From contig NZ_JALDST010000001.1 in assembly GCF_022747945.1 (NCBI RefSeq), positions 1,736,001 through 1,800,000 on the forward strand: a stretch of DNA of 64,000 bases, read 5' to 3'. This stretch comes from Micromonospora sp. R77. Lineage in GTDB: Bacteria; Actinomycetota; Actinomycetes; Mycobacteriales; Micromonosporaceae. A model generated the notes under the pieces. It made no database searches. It was not told the DNA's origin and worked only from the letters and a program-made list of their open reading frames with translations. This document shows positions 50,803 through 59,617 of the stretch, one piece after another (the first letter of the stretch is position 1; the number at the start of each line of letters is the position of its first letter). Both the position numbers and the translations under genes were made by a program.

Positions 50803-51021
50803 GGGTCCCTCCGGGGGATGGCGCCCGGGTAGGGGCGCGTCAGGGGCGGTGCCGGTCGCGGCGGAACAGCGTCGGCACCTCTCCACGGTCCTCTTTTTGT
50901 CTGGAGACACGCCCTCGCCGGAACGTCCGACACCGGTTGCGCCGTCCATACTGACCGTGGGGGGCGAATTTCATACAGTTACCGTCGCGTCCGCGCGGCG
51001 GTCGACGGAGAAGAGGACACC

Positions 51022-52002
51022 GTGCCTCCTGCCGCACCAGGCCCCATCCTGCGCCGCCGCAGGTTGGGCACCGAGCTGCGCCGGCTCCGCGAGCTGACCG
51101 GCCTCACCGGCGACCAGGTCATCGAGCGGATCGGCTGGGCCTCCGCGTCCAAGCTGTCCCGCCTGGAGAACGGTCGCAGCCGCCCCGATCCGGAGGACGT
51201 GGGCGTCCTGCTGGAGCTCTACGGGGCGAACGTCGAGCTGCGCGAGGAACTGCTGGGCATCGCCCAGGAGGCCGGCGACATGCGCGGCTGGTTGAAGAAC
51301 TTCCCGGTGATGACCCAGCAGCAGCGCGGCTTCGCCGAACTGGAGGCCGGCTGCGCGGAGATCTCGGAATACAACCCCGTGCTGGTGCCCGGCCTGCTGC
51401 AGACCCCGGAGTACGCCCGCCTGCGGATCGTCTCCGCGCACGGCGTGGACGAGCAGGCCGGCGACCCGGCGGCCGGCGAGGACCCGGAGACCGAGGTACG
51501 CGCCCGGCAGGCCCGCCAGTCCCTGCTCACCCGCGCCGACGCGCCCCGCTACACCGCGGTGCTGGAGGAGTCGGCCCTGGACCGGCGGACCGCTCCGACC
51601 GAGGTGCTGCGCGAGCAGATCATCCACCTCTGCGACCTGGCCGGTCAGCCCAACGTCACGCTGCGCCTGTTGCCGCGGGACACCCGGATCGCCGAGTGGT
51701 ATCTGCCGCCGACGGCGTTCTCGCTCTACCGGTTCGCCGATCCGCTCGATCCGGAGACGCTGGCCATCGAAGGTGGCTTCACCGACGTCATGTCTACCGA
51801 GGCAAACGTCCTATATCCCTATAAAGTGGTGTTCGAGTGGCTATGCTCGGCGGCGCTCTCCGATTCGGACACCCTCTCCTGGCTCATCGAGGCGACGGGG
51901 CGGCTGACCGACCCGGCAACCGAGCCCACGGTGGCGTACGCGCCGGCAACGGCGCCGGCACAGCGCCGCCAGGGCTCGGGGCGTCTGACGACGGACCGGT
52001 GA
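51022..52002 (+). CDS. XRE-family regulator with DUF5753 domain
   Basis: A 326-residue regulator of the type abundant in filamentous actinobacteria. The N-terminal helix-turn-helix covers about 11-70 (TELRRLRELTGLTGDQVIER and SASKLSRLENGRSRPDPEDV). The DUF5753 sensor domain follows, with ISEYNPVLVPGLLQTPEYAR and LLPRDTRIAEWYLPPTAFSL. Such proteins usually pair with a DUF397 gene, which is present 76 bases downstream. Some pairs control development, as with WhiJ-like proteins. GTG 51022 with AGAGGA upstream. Confidence 0.9.
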   Translation: MPPAAPGPILRRRRLGTELRRLRELTGLTGDQVIERIGWASASKLSRLENGRSRPDPEDVGVLLELYGANVELREELLGIAQEAGDMRGWLKNFPVMTQQQRGFAELEAGCAEISEYNPVLVPGLLQTPEYARLRIVSAHGVDEQAGDPAAGEDPETEVRARQARQSLLTRADAPRYTAVLEESALDRRTAPTEVLREQIIHLCDLAGQPNVTLRLLPRDTRIAEWYLPPTAFSLYRFADPLDPETLAIEGGFTDVMSTEANVLYPYKVVFEWLCSAALSDSDTLSWLIEATGRLTDPATEPTVAYAPATAPAQRRQGSGRLTTDR

Positions 52003-52078
52003 CGCACCGCCGGACCCGCCGTCCGGGCCTGCGGCGTCACTCGTCCCCATCGGAGCACTCCAGAGCAGGAGCAGGACC

Positions 52079-52318
52079 ATGAACGACATCCGCAACAGCT
52101 CGTCCGGTCTCGCGCGGCAGCTCGCCGGCGCGGCATGGCACAAGAGCACCCGGAGCCAGACCTCGAACTGCGTCGAGGTGGCCGAGCTGCGTACCGGGTC
52201 GGCGGCCGTCGCGCTGCGCGACAGCAAGGACCAGGGTGGCCCGGTGCTGCTGTTCAACCGGGCCGGTTGGCTGGGCTTCATCACCGGCGCGAAGAACGGG
52301 CAGTTCGATCTGAACTGA
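52079..52318 (+). CDS. DUF397 small partner protein
   Basis: A 79-residue DUF397 protein. The family core is AAWHKSTRSQTSNCVEVAEL followed by VALRDSKDQGGPVLLFNRAG and a Trp-Leu-Gly-Phe end. DUF397 proteins are thought to antagonise or assist the adjacent XRE/DUF5753 regulator, and this gene lies 76 bases downstream of one. ATG 52079 has GAGCAGGAG upstream. A terminator hairpin follows the stop. Confidence 0.92.
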   Translation: MNDIRNSSSGLARQLAGAAWHKSTRSQTSNCVEVAELRTGSAAVALRDSKDQGGPVLLFNRAGWLGFITGAKNGQFDLN

Positions 52319-52333
52319 TCCGTCGAGCAAGGC

Positions 52334-52362
52334 GGGGCCGTCGGCATCGCGCCGACGGCCCC
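52334..52362 (+). terminator. Hairpin terminator after DUF397 gene
   Basis: GGGGCCGTCGGC (52334-52345) pairs perfectly with GCCGACGGCCCC (52351-52362), loop ATCGC, 15 bases after the stop. Confidence 0.8.
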
Positions 52363-52396
52363 ATCGTGCATCCACCCTCGACAACCGCGCTGAGCT

Positions 52397-52420
52397 GGGG
52401 TCCCCCGATCGGGGGACCCC
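52397..52420. repeat. Perfect 24-bp palindrome without loop
   Basis: Half-site GGGGTCCCCCGA (52397-52408) is followed by its exact complement (52409-52420). It lies between the DUF397 terminator and the next gene. It could be a dimeric protein-binding site, a second terminator or a cruciform; sequence alone does not decide. Confidence 0.6.
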
Positions 52421-52535
52421 CGCAATCGATAGTCGAGTTTCACTTGCTGGGACGGCCACCGCGCGTAACATGACGAAAGAGTGACGTGGAAGTTCCACTG
52501 CGTACTCGCCGTCGCGATCCGTCCGGGGGACACCC

Positions 52536-52796
52536 ATGCGGTTCCTGATCGTTCGCACCGACATCCGCACCGTCGTCGACACCGACATCGCCGCCGCCTG
52601 GGCCGACGGTGGCCGGCTGCGGGATGAGACCACCACGCCGGAACCACGCCGCCAGGTCGTGCACGCCGAGGACCGGGACGCGGCCCTGCTGCTGGCCCGG
52701 GCCCTGGCCAGCGTCGGCGCGGTGCGCTGCGGGAAGCAACGGGTCAAGGTGCTCCCGCTCGACGGCCCCGGGCCGGAGCGTCCGGGCAGCTCCTGA
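52536..52796 (+). CDS. Hypothetical 86-residue protein
   Basis: An 86-residue soluble protein beginning MRFLIVRTDIRTVVDTDIAA, with a hydrophobic strand at the start and a central helical part (EDRDAALLLARALASVGAVR). I do not recognise a family. Codon use (GC-rich third positions) supports coding. ATG 52536 has GGGGGA 7 bases upstream. The region 52797-53027 downstream shows no gene. Confidence 0.65.
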   Translation: MRFLIVRTDIRTVVDTDIAAAWADGGRLRDETTTPEPRRQVVHAEDRDAALLLARALASVGAVRCGKQRVKVLPLDGPGPERPGSS

Positions 52797-53027
52797 CCCA
52801 CCCGGCGTCCGTCGTGGTCGGACCGGCTCCCCCGCCGCGTTCCTTGCCCCAGCCGGCCACGACGGCCCGTGTTCCCGGCCCGTGACCGTCGCGGCAACGG
52901 CGGTCGCGGGTCGGGGCCGCGTCCGCCCCGGCCGGCTCGAACCGGCCAGGCCGACGGGTGACCAGCCCCGCCTCCGGTTCACCCTGCCGGGTGCGTGGCC
53001 GGCGAGAGACCGCCGGCCGGCGCGGGG

Positions 53028-53975
53028 TCAGCAGTGGCCGTCGAGCCAGCGGTGGACCAGGAAGAGGGCGATGGAGGAGGGCGGGGGCAGGACCAGGCGC
53101 TCCCCCTCGCCGACGTCGACCACCTCGCCGGCCAGCGCGACGCCGATCTCCCGCCGGGTGAACCAGCGCGCCTCCGCGATCTCCGCCGGGTCGACCCGGA
53201 CCGGCTCGTCGGCGTCGGCCCGGGCCAGGAAACCGAGCATCAGCGAGCCCGGGAACGGCCAGGACTGGCTGCCGGCGTACGCGATGCTGGTGACCCCGAC
53301 GCCGACCTCCTCGCGGACCTCGCGCAGCACGGCGGCCTCCGCCGACTCGCCCGGCTCGATGTAGCCGGCGAGGCAGGAGAAGCGGCGCTGCCCGGGGGTA
53401 CGCGGCCAGGTGGCGTTGTTGCCGAGCAGGCAGCGCCCCTCCGGGCCGTCCACCCCGTCGTGCACCAGCACGATCATCGCCGGGTCGGTACGCGGCCAGG
53501 CCCGGTCGCCGCCCGGGTCGATCCGCGACCAGCCGGCCTCGTCCACCTGCGTCGGGTGCCCCGTCGAGGCCGAGTAGCCGTGCCGCAGGTGCCAGTTCAG
53601 CAGCGCCACAGCGGTGGTGAAGATGCCCGCGTCCCGGTCGGCGAGCAGGTGGCCCACCTCGCGCAGGCTGACCGCCCGGGCGTCGGGCCGGGCCGGCAGC
53701 GGCGCGTCCACCGCGAAGACCGGCACCCCGTCCGGCTCGACGCCGAGGAACATCGGCACCGAACGGGGCACCTCGGGCAGCTCGCCGGAGCCGATCAGCA
53801 CCAGCTCCGGCGGGGCACCCGTACCGCGCACCAGCGCCCGGCCGTGGTCGGTCGAGTCGAGCACCAGCACCCGGGCCCGCTCCCACGCCTCGGCGAGCCA
53901 CTCCGGGTCGGTACGCCGGTGCGCCGCCCGGTCCAGGGTGGACCGGGCCAGCGGCGGGACCGCCTCACCGGTCAC
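53028..53975 (-). CDS. nudC: NAD(+) diphosphatase (NudC-like Nudix hydrolase) with degenerate zinc ribbon
   Basis: A 315-residue Nudix hydrolase. The Nudix box is GYIEPGESAEAAVLREVREE with VG after it, and GSQSWPFPGSLMLGF is the NADH-pyrophosphatase SQPWPFPxS motif with Ser for Pro. It hydrolyses NAD(H), or NAD caps on RNA, to the nucleoside monophosphates. The zinc-ribbon site, normally CxxC around the middle, reads HGYSASTGHPT without cysteine. GTG 53975 overlaps the M16 peptidase stop (GTGA), so the genes are coupled. Position beside uvrD2 and mycoredoxin matches mycobacteria. Confidence 0.88.
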   Translation of the reverse strand: MTGEAVPPLARSTLDRAAHRRTDPEWLAEAWERARVLVLDSTDHGRALVRGTGAPPELVLIGSGELPEVPRSVPMFLGVEPDGVPVFAVDAPLPARPDARAVSLREVGHLLADRDAGIFTTAVALLNWHLRHGYSASTGHPTQVDEAGWSRIDPGGDRAWPRTDPAMIVLVHDGVDGPEGRCLLGNNATWPRTPGQRRFSCLAGYIEPGESAEAAVLREVREEVGVGVTSIAYAGSQSWPFPGSLMLGFLARADADEPVRVDPAEIAEARWFTRREIGVALAGEVVDVGEGERLVLPPPSSIALFLVHRWLDGHC

Positions 53976-55315
53976 GCCGACTCCGTCCGTACCGGGGTCA
54001 GCGCGGAGAGCGGCCCGGCGATCCGGTCGGCGTCACCGAGCACCACGACGACGGCCTTCGCCGGGGAGAGGTAGCGCGCCCCGGCCTCGGCGACGTCGGC
54101 CACGGTCGCCTTCGCCAACCGGGCGGCGTGCTCGGCGAGGAAGTCCAGGCGCAGCCCGTTGCCGGCGTACGCGCTGGTCAGCGAGGCGAGCCCGGACTGG
54201 GTGGACATGCCGAGCTGGAGGGTGCCGAGGGCGTACTGGCGGGCCTGCTCCAGCTCCTCCGGCCTGACCGGCAGCGACGCCAGCCGACCCAGCTCGTACG
54301 TGGTCTCCAGCAGCGCCGGGGCGGTGACCTCGGTGGCCACCTCGGCGGCGGCGACCAGCACCGAACCGGCCACCGAGTGCTCGACCATCGAGTGCGGCCC
54401 GTACGTGTAGCCCTTGTCCTCGCGGATGTTCTCCACCCAGCGGGAGGAGAAGTAGCCGCCGAAGACCAGGTTGGCCAGTTGCAGCGCGGCGTGGTCGGGG
54501 TGGGTACGCGGCACCGCCGGCAGCGCGATCCGCAGCGACGACTGCACCGAGCCGGGCCGGTCGACCAGCAGCAGCGGGCCCGGCTCCAGCGGCGGGGCGG
54601 GTGGCAGCTCGGCGACGTGCCCGTCGCCCCGCCAGCCGCCGAGGGCCTGCTCGGCGGCGTCCAGCGCGCGGTCCGGCTGCACGTCGCCGACCAGCACCAG
54701 CACCGCACCGGCCGGGTGCACCCGCTCGGCGTGCAGCTTGCGCAGGGCCGCCGGGCGGACCGCCCGGACCTGGTCGGGGTCCGGGGTCTGGGTCGCGTAC
54801 GGGTGCCGGCCGTAGACCCGCTTGAGCAGCGCGGTGCGGGCCAGGTGCGCCGGCTGGCTCTGCGCCACCTGGATGCGGTCGACCAGCCGGTCCCGCTCGG
54901 TCTGGACCCAGTCACCGGGGTAGGTCGCCCCGGTGAGCACGTCGGCGAGCAGCTCCAGCATCCGGTCCAGCCCGGTGACCAGGCCCGCACCGGAGAGCAT
55001 CAGCCGGTCCGGGTCGACCCCGGCGGAGAGCCCGCCGCCGACCTTCTGCAGCTCGGCGGCGATCTCGGTCGCGGTGTGGGTCTGCGTGCCGGCGAGGATG
55101 GTCTGCGCGAGCATCGCGCCGCGGGCCAGGTGGCTGCGGCCGAAGGGCATCCAGAGCCGCAGCTCGACCAGCGGCACCGCCGGCCGGCGTACGGCGATCA
55201 CGGTGAGCCCGTTGGCGAGGGTGCGCTCGGCCTGGGTGGGGAGCTTGAGCTTGCGGTTGGGGCCGAGCGGCGGCAGCGCCCGCGTCCCGGTCTCGACGAT
55301 TGCCGTTGCCGTCAT
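53972..55315 (-). CDS. M16-family peptidase subunit lacking the HxxEH site (non-catalytic partner)
   Basis: A 447-residue M16B protein that starts with the LPPLGPNRKLKLPTQAERTL and LANGLTVIAVRRPAVPLVEL strands. At the place of the zinc motif it reads RSHLARGAMLAQTILAGTQT, so HxxEH is absent. The C-terminal half keeps NLVFGGYFSSRWVENIREDK and GYTYGPHS, the R/Y substrate-binding pair. It probably forms a heterodimer with the catalytic subunit encoded next door, as in processing-peptidase-like pairs. ATG 55315 overlaps its stop (ATGA). Confidence 0.9.
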   Translation of the reverse strand: MTATAIVETGTRALPPLGPNRKLKLPTQAERTLANGLTVIAVRRPAVPLVELRLWMPFGRSHLARGAMLAQTILAGTQTHTATEIAAELQKVGGGLSAGVDPDRLMLSGAGLVTGLDRMLELLADVLTGATYPGDWVQTERDRLVDRIQVAQSQPAHLARTALLKRVYGRHPYATQTPDPDQVRAVRPAALRKLHAERVHPAGAVLVLVGDVQPDRALDAAEQALGGWRGDGHVAELPPAPPLEPGPLLLVDRPGSVQSSLRIALPAVPRTHPDHAALQLANLVFGGYFSSRWVENIREDKGYTYGPHSMVEHSVAGSVLVAAAEVATEVTAPALLETTYELGRLASLPVRPEELEQARQYALGTLQLGMSTQSGLASLTSAYAGNGLRLDFLAEHAARLAKATVADVAEAGARYLSPAKAVVVVLGDADRIAGPLSALTPVRTESA

Positions 55316-56622
55316 TTGGCGCCTCCGGGGATGACCTCGATGGACGCGCGGCGTTCCGGCCGCAGGGTGGCGGCGGCGGCGCGGACCTGCTCCTCGGTGA
55401 CCTGGCCGACCAGCCGGGGCAGCTCGTTGAGCAGGCCCGGCTCGCCGCGCTGCTGTTCCAGCACGGCCATCCGCAGCGCCCGGCCGAGCACCGCGTCGGT
55501 GTCCCGCAGCAGGTGGGTGGCCATCCTGGCCTGGGTACGGGCCAACTCCCCCTCGGTGAGCCCGTCGGTGGCGAGCCGGTCCAGCTCCTCGTCGAGGGTG
55601 CGCAGCACCTTGTCCACGTCGCCGCCGGGCGGCAGGTGCGCCTGGAGCAGCAGCGCGGTGGGGTCGCGCACGTCGTACGGGTCGCCCATGAAGCCGAGGT
55701 AGCCGCCGAGGCTGGTGACCGTCCGGTCGCGCTGCACCAGCCGCTCGACCAGCCGGGAGGCGTCGCCGTCAGTGAGCACCTCGGCCAGCACCACGTACGG
55801 CAGGTAGCCGGCGAAGTCGGTCACCGGGTCGGGCACCCGCCAGGCCCCGGCGATCGCCGGCAGCGGTGCCAGCTTGTCGGTGTACGACGTGCGCCGTTCC
55901 GCGCTCAGGTCGGGTTCGGTGAAGTCGGGGCGTGCCGGGGCGGGGCGGGCCGGCACGTCCCCGAAGTGCCGCTCGATCAGCGCGGTCGCCTCGGCCACGT
56001 CGATGTCGCCGCTGACCGCCAGGACGGCGTTGCCGCTGGCGTAGTAGCGGCGGAAGAAGTCGGCGGCGTCGGCGACGGTGGCGGACTCCAGGTCGTCGAA
56101 GGAGCCGTAGCCGTCGTGCGCGTTGGGGAAGGTGTCGAACATGACCGGCGGCAGGGTCAGCCAGGGGAACCCGCCGTACGGCCGGTTGAGCACGTTGACC
56201 CGGATCTCCTCCTTGACCACGTCGACCTGGTTGCGCAGGTTCTCCTCGGTGAGGCGGGGGCCGCGCATCCGGTCGGCCTCGAGGAAGAGGGCCCGTTCCA
56301 GCGCGTTGGCCGGCAGGGTCTCGTAGTAGTCGGTGTAGTCCAGGTGGGTGGAGCCGTTGAAGGTGCCGCCGGCGCCCTGCACGTGCCGGAAGTGGGCCAG
56401 CTTCTCCAGGTTCTCCGAGCCCTGGAACATCAGGTGCTCGAAGAGGTGGGCGAAACCGGTGCGGCCCTCGGGTTCGGAGCGGATGCCGACGTCGTAGACC
56501 ACCGCCACCCCGATCACCGGGGCACTGCGGTCGGGGGTGAGCACCACCCGCAGACCGTTGTCGAGGGTGAACCGCTCGACCGGGTATTTCGTCGCTGGAA
56601 TCCTGGCTCTCCGCGTCGGCAC
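55312..56622 (-). CDS. M16-family zinc peptidase, catalytic subunit
   Basis: A 436-residue inverzincin peptidase. The zinc motif HLFEH is at 59-63 (H59, E62, H63) in GRTGFAHLFEHLMFQGSENL, with the distal Glu in VKEEIRVNVLNRPYGG. It should cleave peptides as a heterodimer with the downstream subunit. No signal peptide is present, so it acts in the cytoplasm. GTG 56622 gives MPTRRARIPATKYPVERFTL. The gene order peptidase, partner, nudC is one translationally coupled operon. Confidence 0.93.
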   Translation of the reverse strand: MPTRRARIPATKYPVERFTLDNGLRVVLTPDRSAPVIGVAVVYDVGIRSEPEGRTGFAHLFEHLMFQGSENLEKLAHFRHVQGAGGTFNGSTHLDYTDYYETLPANALERALFLEADRMRGPRLTEENLRNQVDVVKEEIRVNVLNRPYGGFPWLTLPPVMFDTFPNAHDGYGSFDDLESATVADAADFFRRYYASGNAVLAVSGDIDVAEATALIERHFGDVPARPAPARPDFTEPDLSAERRTSYTDKLAPLPAIAGAWRVPDPVTDFAGYLPYVVLAEVLTDGDASRLVERLVQRDRTVTSLGGYLGFMGDPYDVRDPTALLLQAHLPPGGDVDKVLRTLDEELDRLATDGLTEGELARTQARMATHLLRDTDAVLGRALRMAVLEQQRGEPGLLNELPRLVGQVTEEQVRAAAATLRPERRASIEVIPGGAK

Positions 56623-56855
56623 GTGATCGACACTAGCGCGTCGGCACCCCCGGTACCGGTCAGCCGCCGGCAGCCGCCCCGCGGCGTTCCGACGGCCCGG
56701 GGCCGGCGCTCGTCGGGATCACCGGACGGGGGTACGCCCGGTGGGCCGACCGGCGCAACCAACTCCACCGAACAGGTAGGAATAGCCTAGAATGCCGGCA
56801 CCACCCGTCCCGGATGCTGAACCGGCCTTGACGCCGACGCCGCACTACCCCAGTC

Positions 56856-56876
56856 TTCCTACCTACTAAGTAGGAA
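56856..56876. promoter_or_regulatory. 21-bp dyad operator before the ABC importer operon
   Basis: TTCCTAC (56856-56862) and GTAGGAA (56870-56876) are perfect inverted repeats 7 bases apart, just 20 bases before ATG 56896. A related TAGGAATAGCCTA (56778-56790) lies 70 bases upstream. The Rrf2-family gene that ends the operon is the obvious candidate binder. A TTG/TAT promoter overlapping the dyad is possible. Confidence 0.6.
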
Positions 56877-56895
56877 TACTGCGGATTGGACAACG

Positions 56896-57963
56896 ATGAG
56901 ACGGCTCCCCTTCCGTCGGCTGGTCTCCCTCGCCACCCTCGCCGTCGTCGGCGCGGCCACCCTGGGCGGCGCCGCCGCCTGCGGTGACGACAGCGACGCC
57001 GCCGCCGGCGGCAAGGCCGGCCCGGTGACCCTGCGGCTCGGCTACTTCCCCAACATCACCCACGCCCCCGCCGTGGTCGGCGTGGAGAAGGGCATCTTCG
57101 CCGAGAAGCTGGGCGACAGCGCGAAGCTGGAGACCAAGACCTTCAACGCCGGCCCGGCCGCCATCGAGGCGATCTTCTCCGGCGCGCTCGACGCCACGTA
57201 CATCGGTCCGAACCCGACCGTGAACGCCTTCTCCAAGTCCAAGGGCGAGGCGGTCCGGGTCGTCTCCGGTGCCGCCTCCGGCGGCGTGGCCCTCGTGGTC
57301 AAGCCCGACATCACCTCGGTCGAGCAGCTGCGCGGCAAGAAGATCGCCACCCCGCAGCTCGGCAACACCCAGGACGTGGCGCTGCGCTACTGGCTCAAGG
57401 AGAAGGGTCTCAGGACCACCAAGGAAGGTGGCGGCGACGTCAAGGTCGTCCCGCAGGAGAACGCGCAGACAATCGACACCTTCGCCAGCGGCGCGATCGA
57501 CGGCGCCTGGGTGCCGGAGCCGTACGTCTCCCGGCTGGTCAACGCTGGCGGCAAGGTCCTCGTCGACGAGCGGGACCTCTGGCCGGACAAGAAGTTCGTC
57601 ATCACCAACCTGATCGTCAGCACCAAGTTCCTCAAGGCCCACCCGGACGTGGTGAAGAAGCTGGTCGAGGGGCAGGTGGCGGCGAACGAGTTCGTCAACA
57701 CCAAGCCGGACGAGGCGCAGCAGGCCGTCTCCGACCACATCGGCAAGATCACCGGTAAGCCGCTGGACGTCAAGCTGATCAAGCAGGCGTGGCCGACGCT
57801 GGAGTTCACCAACGACCCGATCGCGTCCTCGCTGAAGGCCGGCCTGGACCACGCGGTCGCCGTCGAGCTGACCCAGCCGGTCGACCTGAACGGCCTCTAC
57901 GACCTGAAGTTCCTCAACGAGGTGCTCAAGGCGCAGGGCAAGCCCGAGGTCACCCAGCCGTGA
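56896..57963 (+). CDS. SsuA/NitT/TauT-type substrate-binding lipoprotein
   Basis: A 355-residue periplasmic-type binding lipoprotein. Signal and lipobox lie at 1-29 (LGGAAAC, Cys29). The mature domain has LRLGYFPNITHAPAVVGVEK, YIGPNPTVNAFSKS and WVPEPYVSRLV, characteristic of sulfonate/nitrate/taurine-binding proteins. It should deliver its ligand to the permease and ATPase encoded next. The ligand (sulfonate, sulfate, nitrate or thiamine precursor) is not settled; the sulfur-acquisition theme in the window mildly favours sulfonate. ATG 56896. Confidence 0.9.
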   Translation: MRRLPFRRLVSLATLAVVGAATLGGAAACGDDSDAAAGGKAGPVTLRLGYFPNITHAPAVVGVEKGIFAEKLGDSAKLETKTFNAGPAAIEAIFSGALDATYIGPNPTVNAFSKSKGEAVRVVSGAASGGVALVVKPDITSVEQLRGKKIATPQLGNTQDVALRYWLKEKGLRTTKEGGGDVKVVPQENAQTIDTFASGAIDGAWVPEPYVSRLVNAGGKVLVDERDLWPDKKFVITNLIVSTKFLKAHPDVVKKLVEGQVAANEFVNTKPDEAQQAVSDHIGKITGKPLDVKLIKQAWPTLEFTNDPIASSLKAGLDHAVAVELTQPVDLNGLYDLKFLNEVLKAQGKPEVTQP

Positions 57964-58739
57964 CGTCGACCACGACGACCCCGCGCAGCGCGACCGGCTC
58001 GGTCGCGCTGCGCGGCGTGACCAAGGTGTACGGCCAGGGCGGGAACGCCGTCCTGGCGCTGGACGGGGTGTCGCTGGACGTCGCCCCCGGCGAGTTCGTC
58101 TGCCTGGTCGGCGCCTCCGGCTGCGGCAAGAGCACGCTGCTCAACCTGGTCGCCGGGCTGGACCGGCCCAGCGGCGGGAAGATCCAGCTGGGCGACGGCG
58201 TCAACCCCGGCCTGATGTTCCAGGAGCCGGCCCTCTTCCCCTGGCTCACCGTCGAGGCCAACGTCGAGGTGCCGCTGAAACTGCGCGGCCTGCCCCGGGG
58301 CGAACGGAAGGCGAAGGTCGCCGAGCTGCTGCGCACGGTCCACCTGGCCGACTTCGGCCGCAAGCGACCGCACGAACTCTCCGGCGGCATGCGGCAGCGG
58401 GTCGCCCTGGCCCGCACCCTCGCCCTGGACACCCCGGTGCTGCTGATGGACGAGCCGTTCGGCGCGCTGGACGCGATGACCCGCGACATCCTGCACGACG
58501 AGCTGGAGCGGATCTGGTCCGAGCGGAAGCTCACCGTGCTCTTCGTCACCCACAACGTCCGGGAGGCGGCCCGCCTCGCCGACCGGATCATCCTGCTCTC
58601 CAGCCGTCCCGGCCGGATCAGCTGGTCCACCGGGGTGGACGTGCCCCGACCCCGCCGGATCGACTCCCCCGAGATCGCGAACATCGCCGCCGAGGTCACC
58701 GACCGGCTGCGTACGGAGGTGGGCCGCCATGGCCAGTGA
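57960..58739 (+). CDS. ABC transporter ATP-binding protein (SsuB/TauB type)
   Basis: A 259-residue ATPase. Walker A GASGCGKST is at 51-59, the Q-loop is GLMFQEPALFPW, the signature HELSGGMRQRVALARTLALD, Walker B VLLMDEPFGALD and the H-loop LFVTHNVREAA. It powers uptake with the adjacent permease. GTG 57960 overlaps the binding-protein stop (GTGA), and the next gene overlaps its end by 11 bases, a tight operon. Confidence 0.94.
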   Translation: MTSTTTTPRSATGSVALRGVTKVYGQGGNAVLALDGVSLDVAPGEFVCLVGASGCGKSTLLNLVAGLDRPSGGKIQLGDGVNPGLMFQEPALFPWLTVEANVEVPLKLRGLPRGERKAKVAELLRTVHLADFGRKRPHELSGGMRQRVALARTLALDTPVLLMDEPFGALDAMTRDILHDELERIWSERKLTVLFVTHNVREAARLADRIILLSSRPGRISWSTGVDVPRPRRIDSPEIANIAAEVTDRLRTEVGRHGQ

Positions 58740-59613
58740 CACGATCACCGGGACCACGCGCAGCGACGCGGAGATCTCCGGACTGGACGCGCTGGAGATC
58801 GCCGGGCAGGAGCAGGGCCCGTCCCGAGTGCGGCAGCTCTGGTCGGCCACGTGGCCGAAGCTCGCCGCCCTCGGCCTCAGCATCGCGCTCTGGCAGTTCG
58901 TGGTCTGGACCGGCTGGAAGGACCCGTGGGCGCTGCCCGGCCCGGCGACGGTCTTCGCGGACCTCGGCGACTACCTGGTCAGCCCGGCGCTCTGGGAGGG
59001 CCTCGCCACCACCGGTCGGCGGGCCGCCGTGGGCTTCGCCGCCGCCGTCGCCGTCGGCCTGCTGCTCGGCCTGGCCGTGGCCCGGGTGAAGATCCTCCGG
59101 GCCGCGCTCGGCTCCATGATCACCGCGTTGCAGACCATGCCGTCGATCGCCTGGTTCCCGCTGGCGATCCTGCTCTTCCAGCTCAGCGAGCAGGCGATCT
59201 TCTTCGTGGTGGTGCTCGGCGCCGCCCCGTCGGTCGCCAACGGCGTCATCCACGGCGTGGACTACGTGCCACCGCTGCTGGTCCGGGCCGGCCGCAACCT
59301 CGGCGCCCGCGGCCTGAACCTCTACCGGTACGTCATCGCGCCGGCCGCCCTGCCGGCCATCGTGGCCGGGCTCAAGCAGGGCTGGGCGTTCGCCTGGCGC
59401 AGCCTGATGGCCGGCGAACTGCTCGTGGTCATCGCCACCAAGACCTCCATCGGCGCCCAGCTCACCTATGCCCGGGAGCTGAACGAGGCACCCCGGCTGA
59501 TGGCCATCATGATCGTCATCCTGGTGGTGGGCCTGGTGGTGGACGCCGCGTTCGGTGCCGCGGACAAGGCGATCCGGCGCCGCTGGGGCGTGCTGGACCA
59601 GGCGGGCAACTGA
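58729..59613 (+). CDS. ABC transporter permease (SsuC/TauC type)
   Basis: A 294-residue inner-membrane permease with about six helices. The EAA-type coupling motif with conserved Gly is in VRAGRNLGARGLNLYRYVIA, followed by PAALPAIVAGLKQGWAFAWR. The N-terminal 40 residues form an acidic cytoplasmic tail. It pairs with the two upstream genes, its start overlapping the ATPase gene end. Single permease gene, so it is probably a homodimer. Confidence 0.93.
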   Translation: MASDTITGTTRSDAEISGLDALEIAGQEQGPSRVRQLWSATWPKLAALGLSIALWQFVVWTGWKDPWALPGPATVFADLGDYLVSPALWEGLATTGRRAAVGFAAAVAVGLLLGLAVARVKILRAALGSMITALQTMPSIAWFPLAILLFQLSEQAIFFVVVLGAAPSVANGVIHGVDYVPPLLVRAGRNLGARGLNLYRYVIAPAALPAIVAGLKQGWAFAWRSLMAGELLVVIATKTSIGAQLTYARELNEAPRLMAIMIVILVVGLVVDAAFGAADKAIRRRWGVLDQAGN

Positions 59614-59617
59614 AGCC

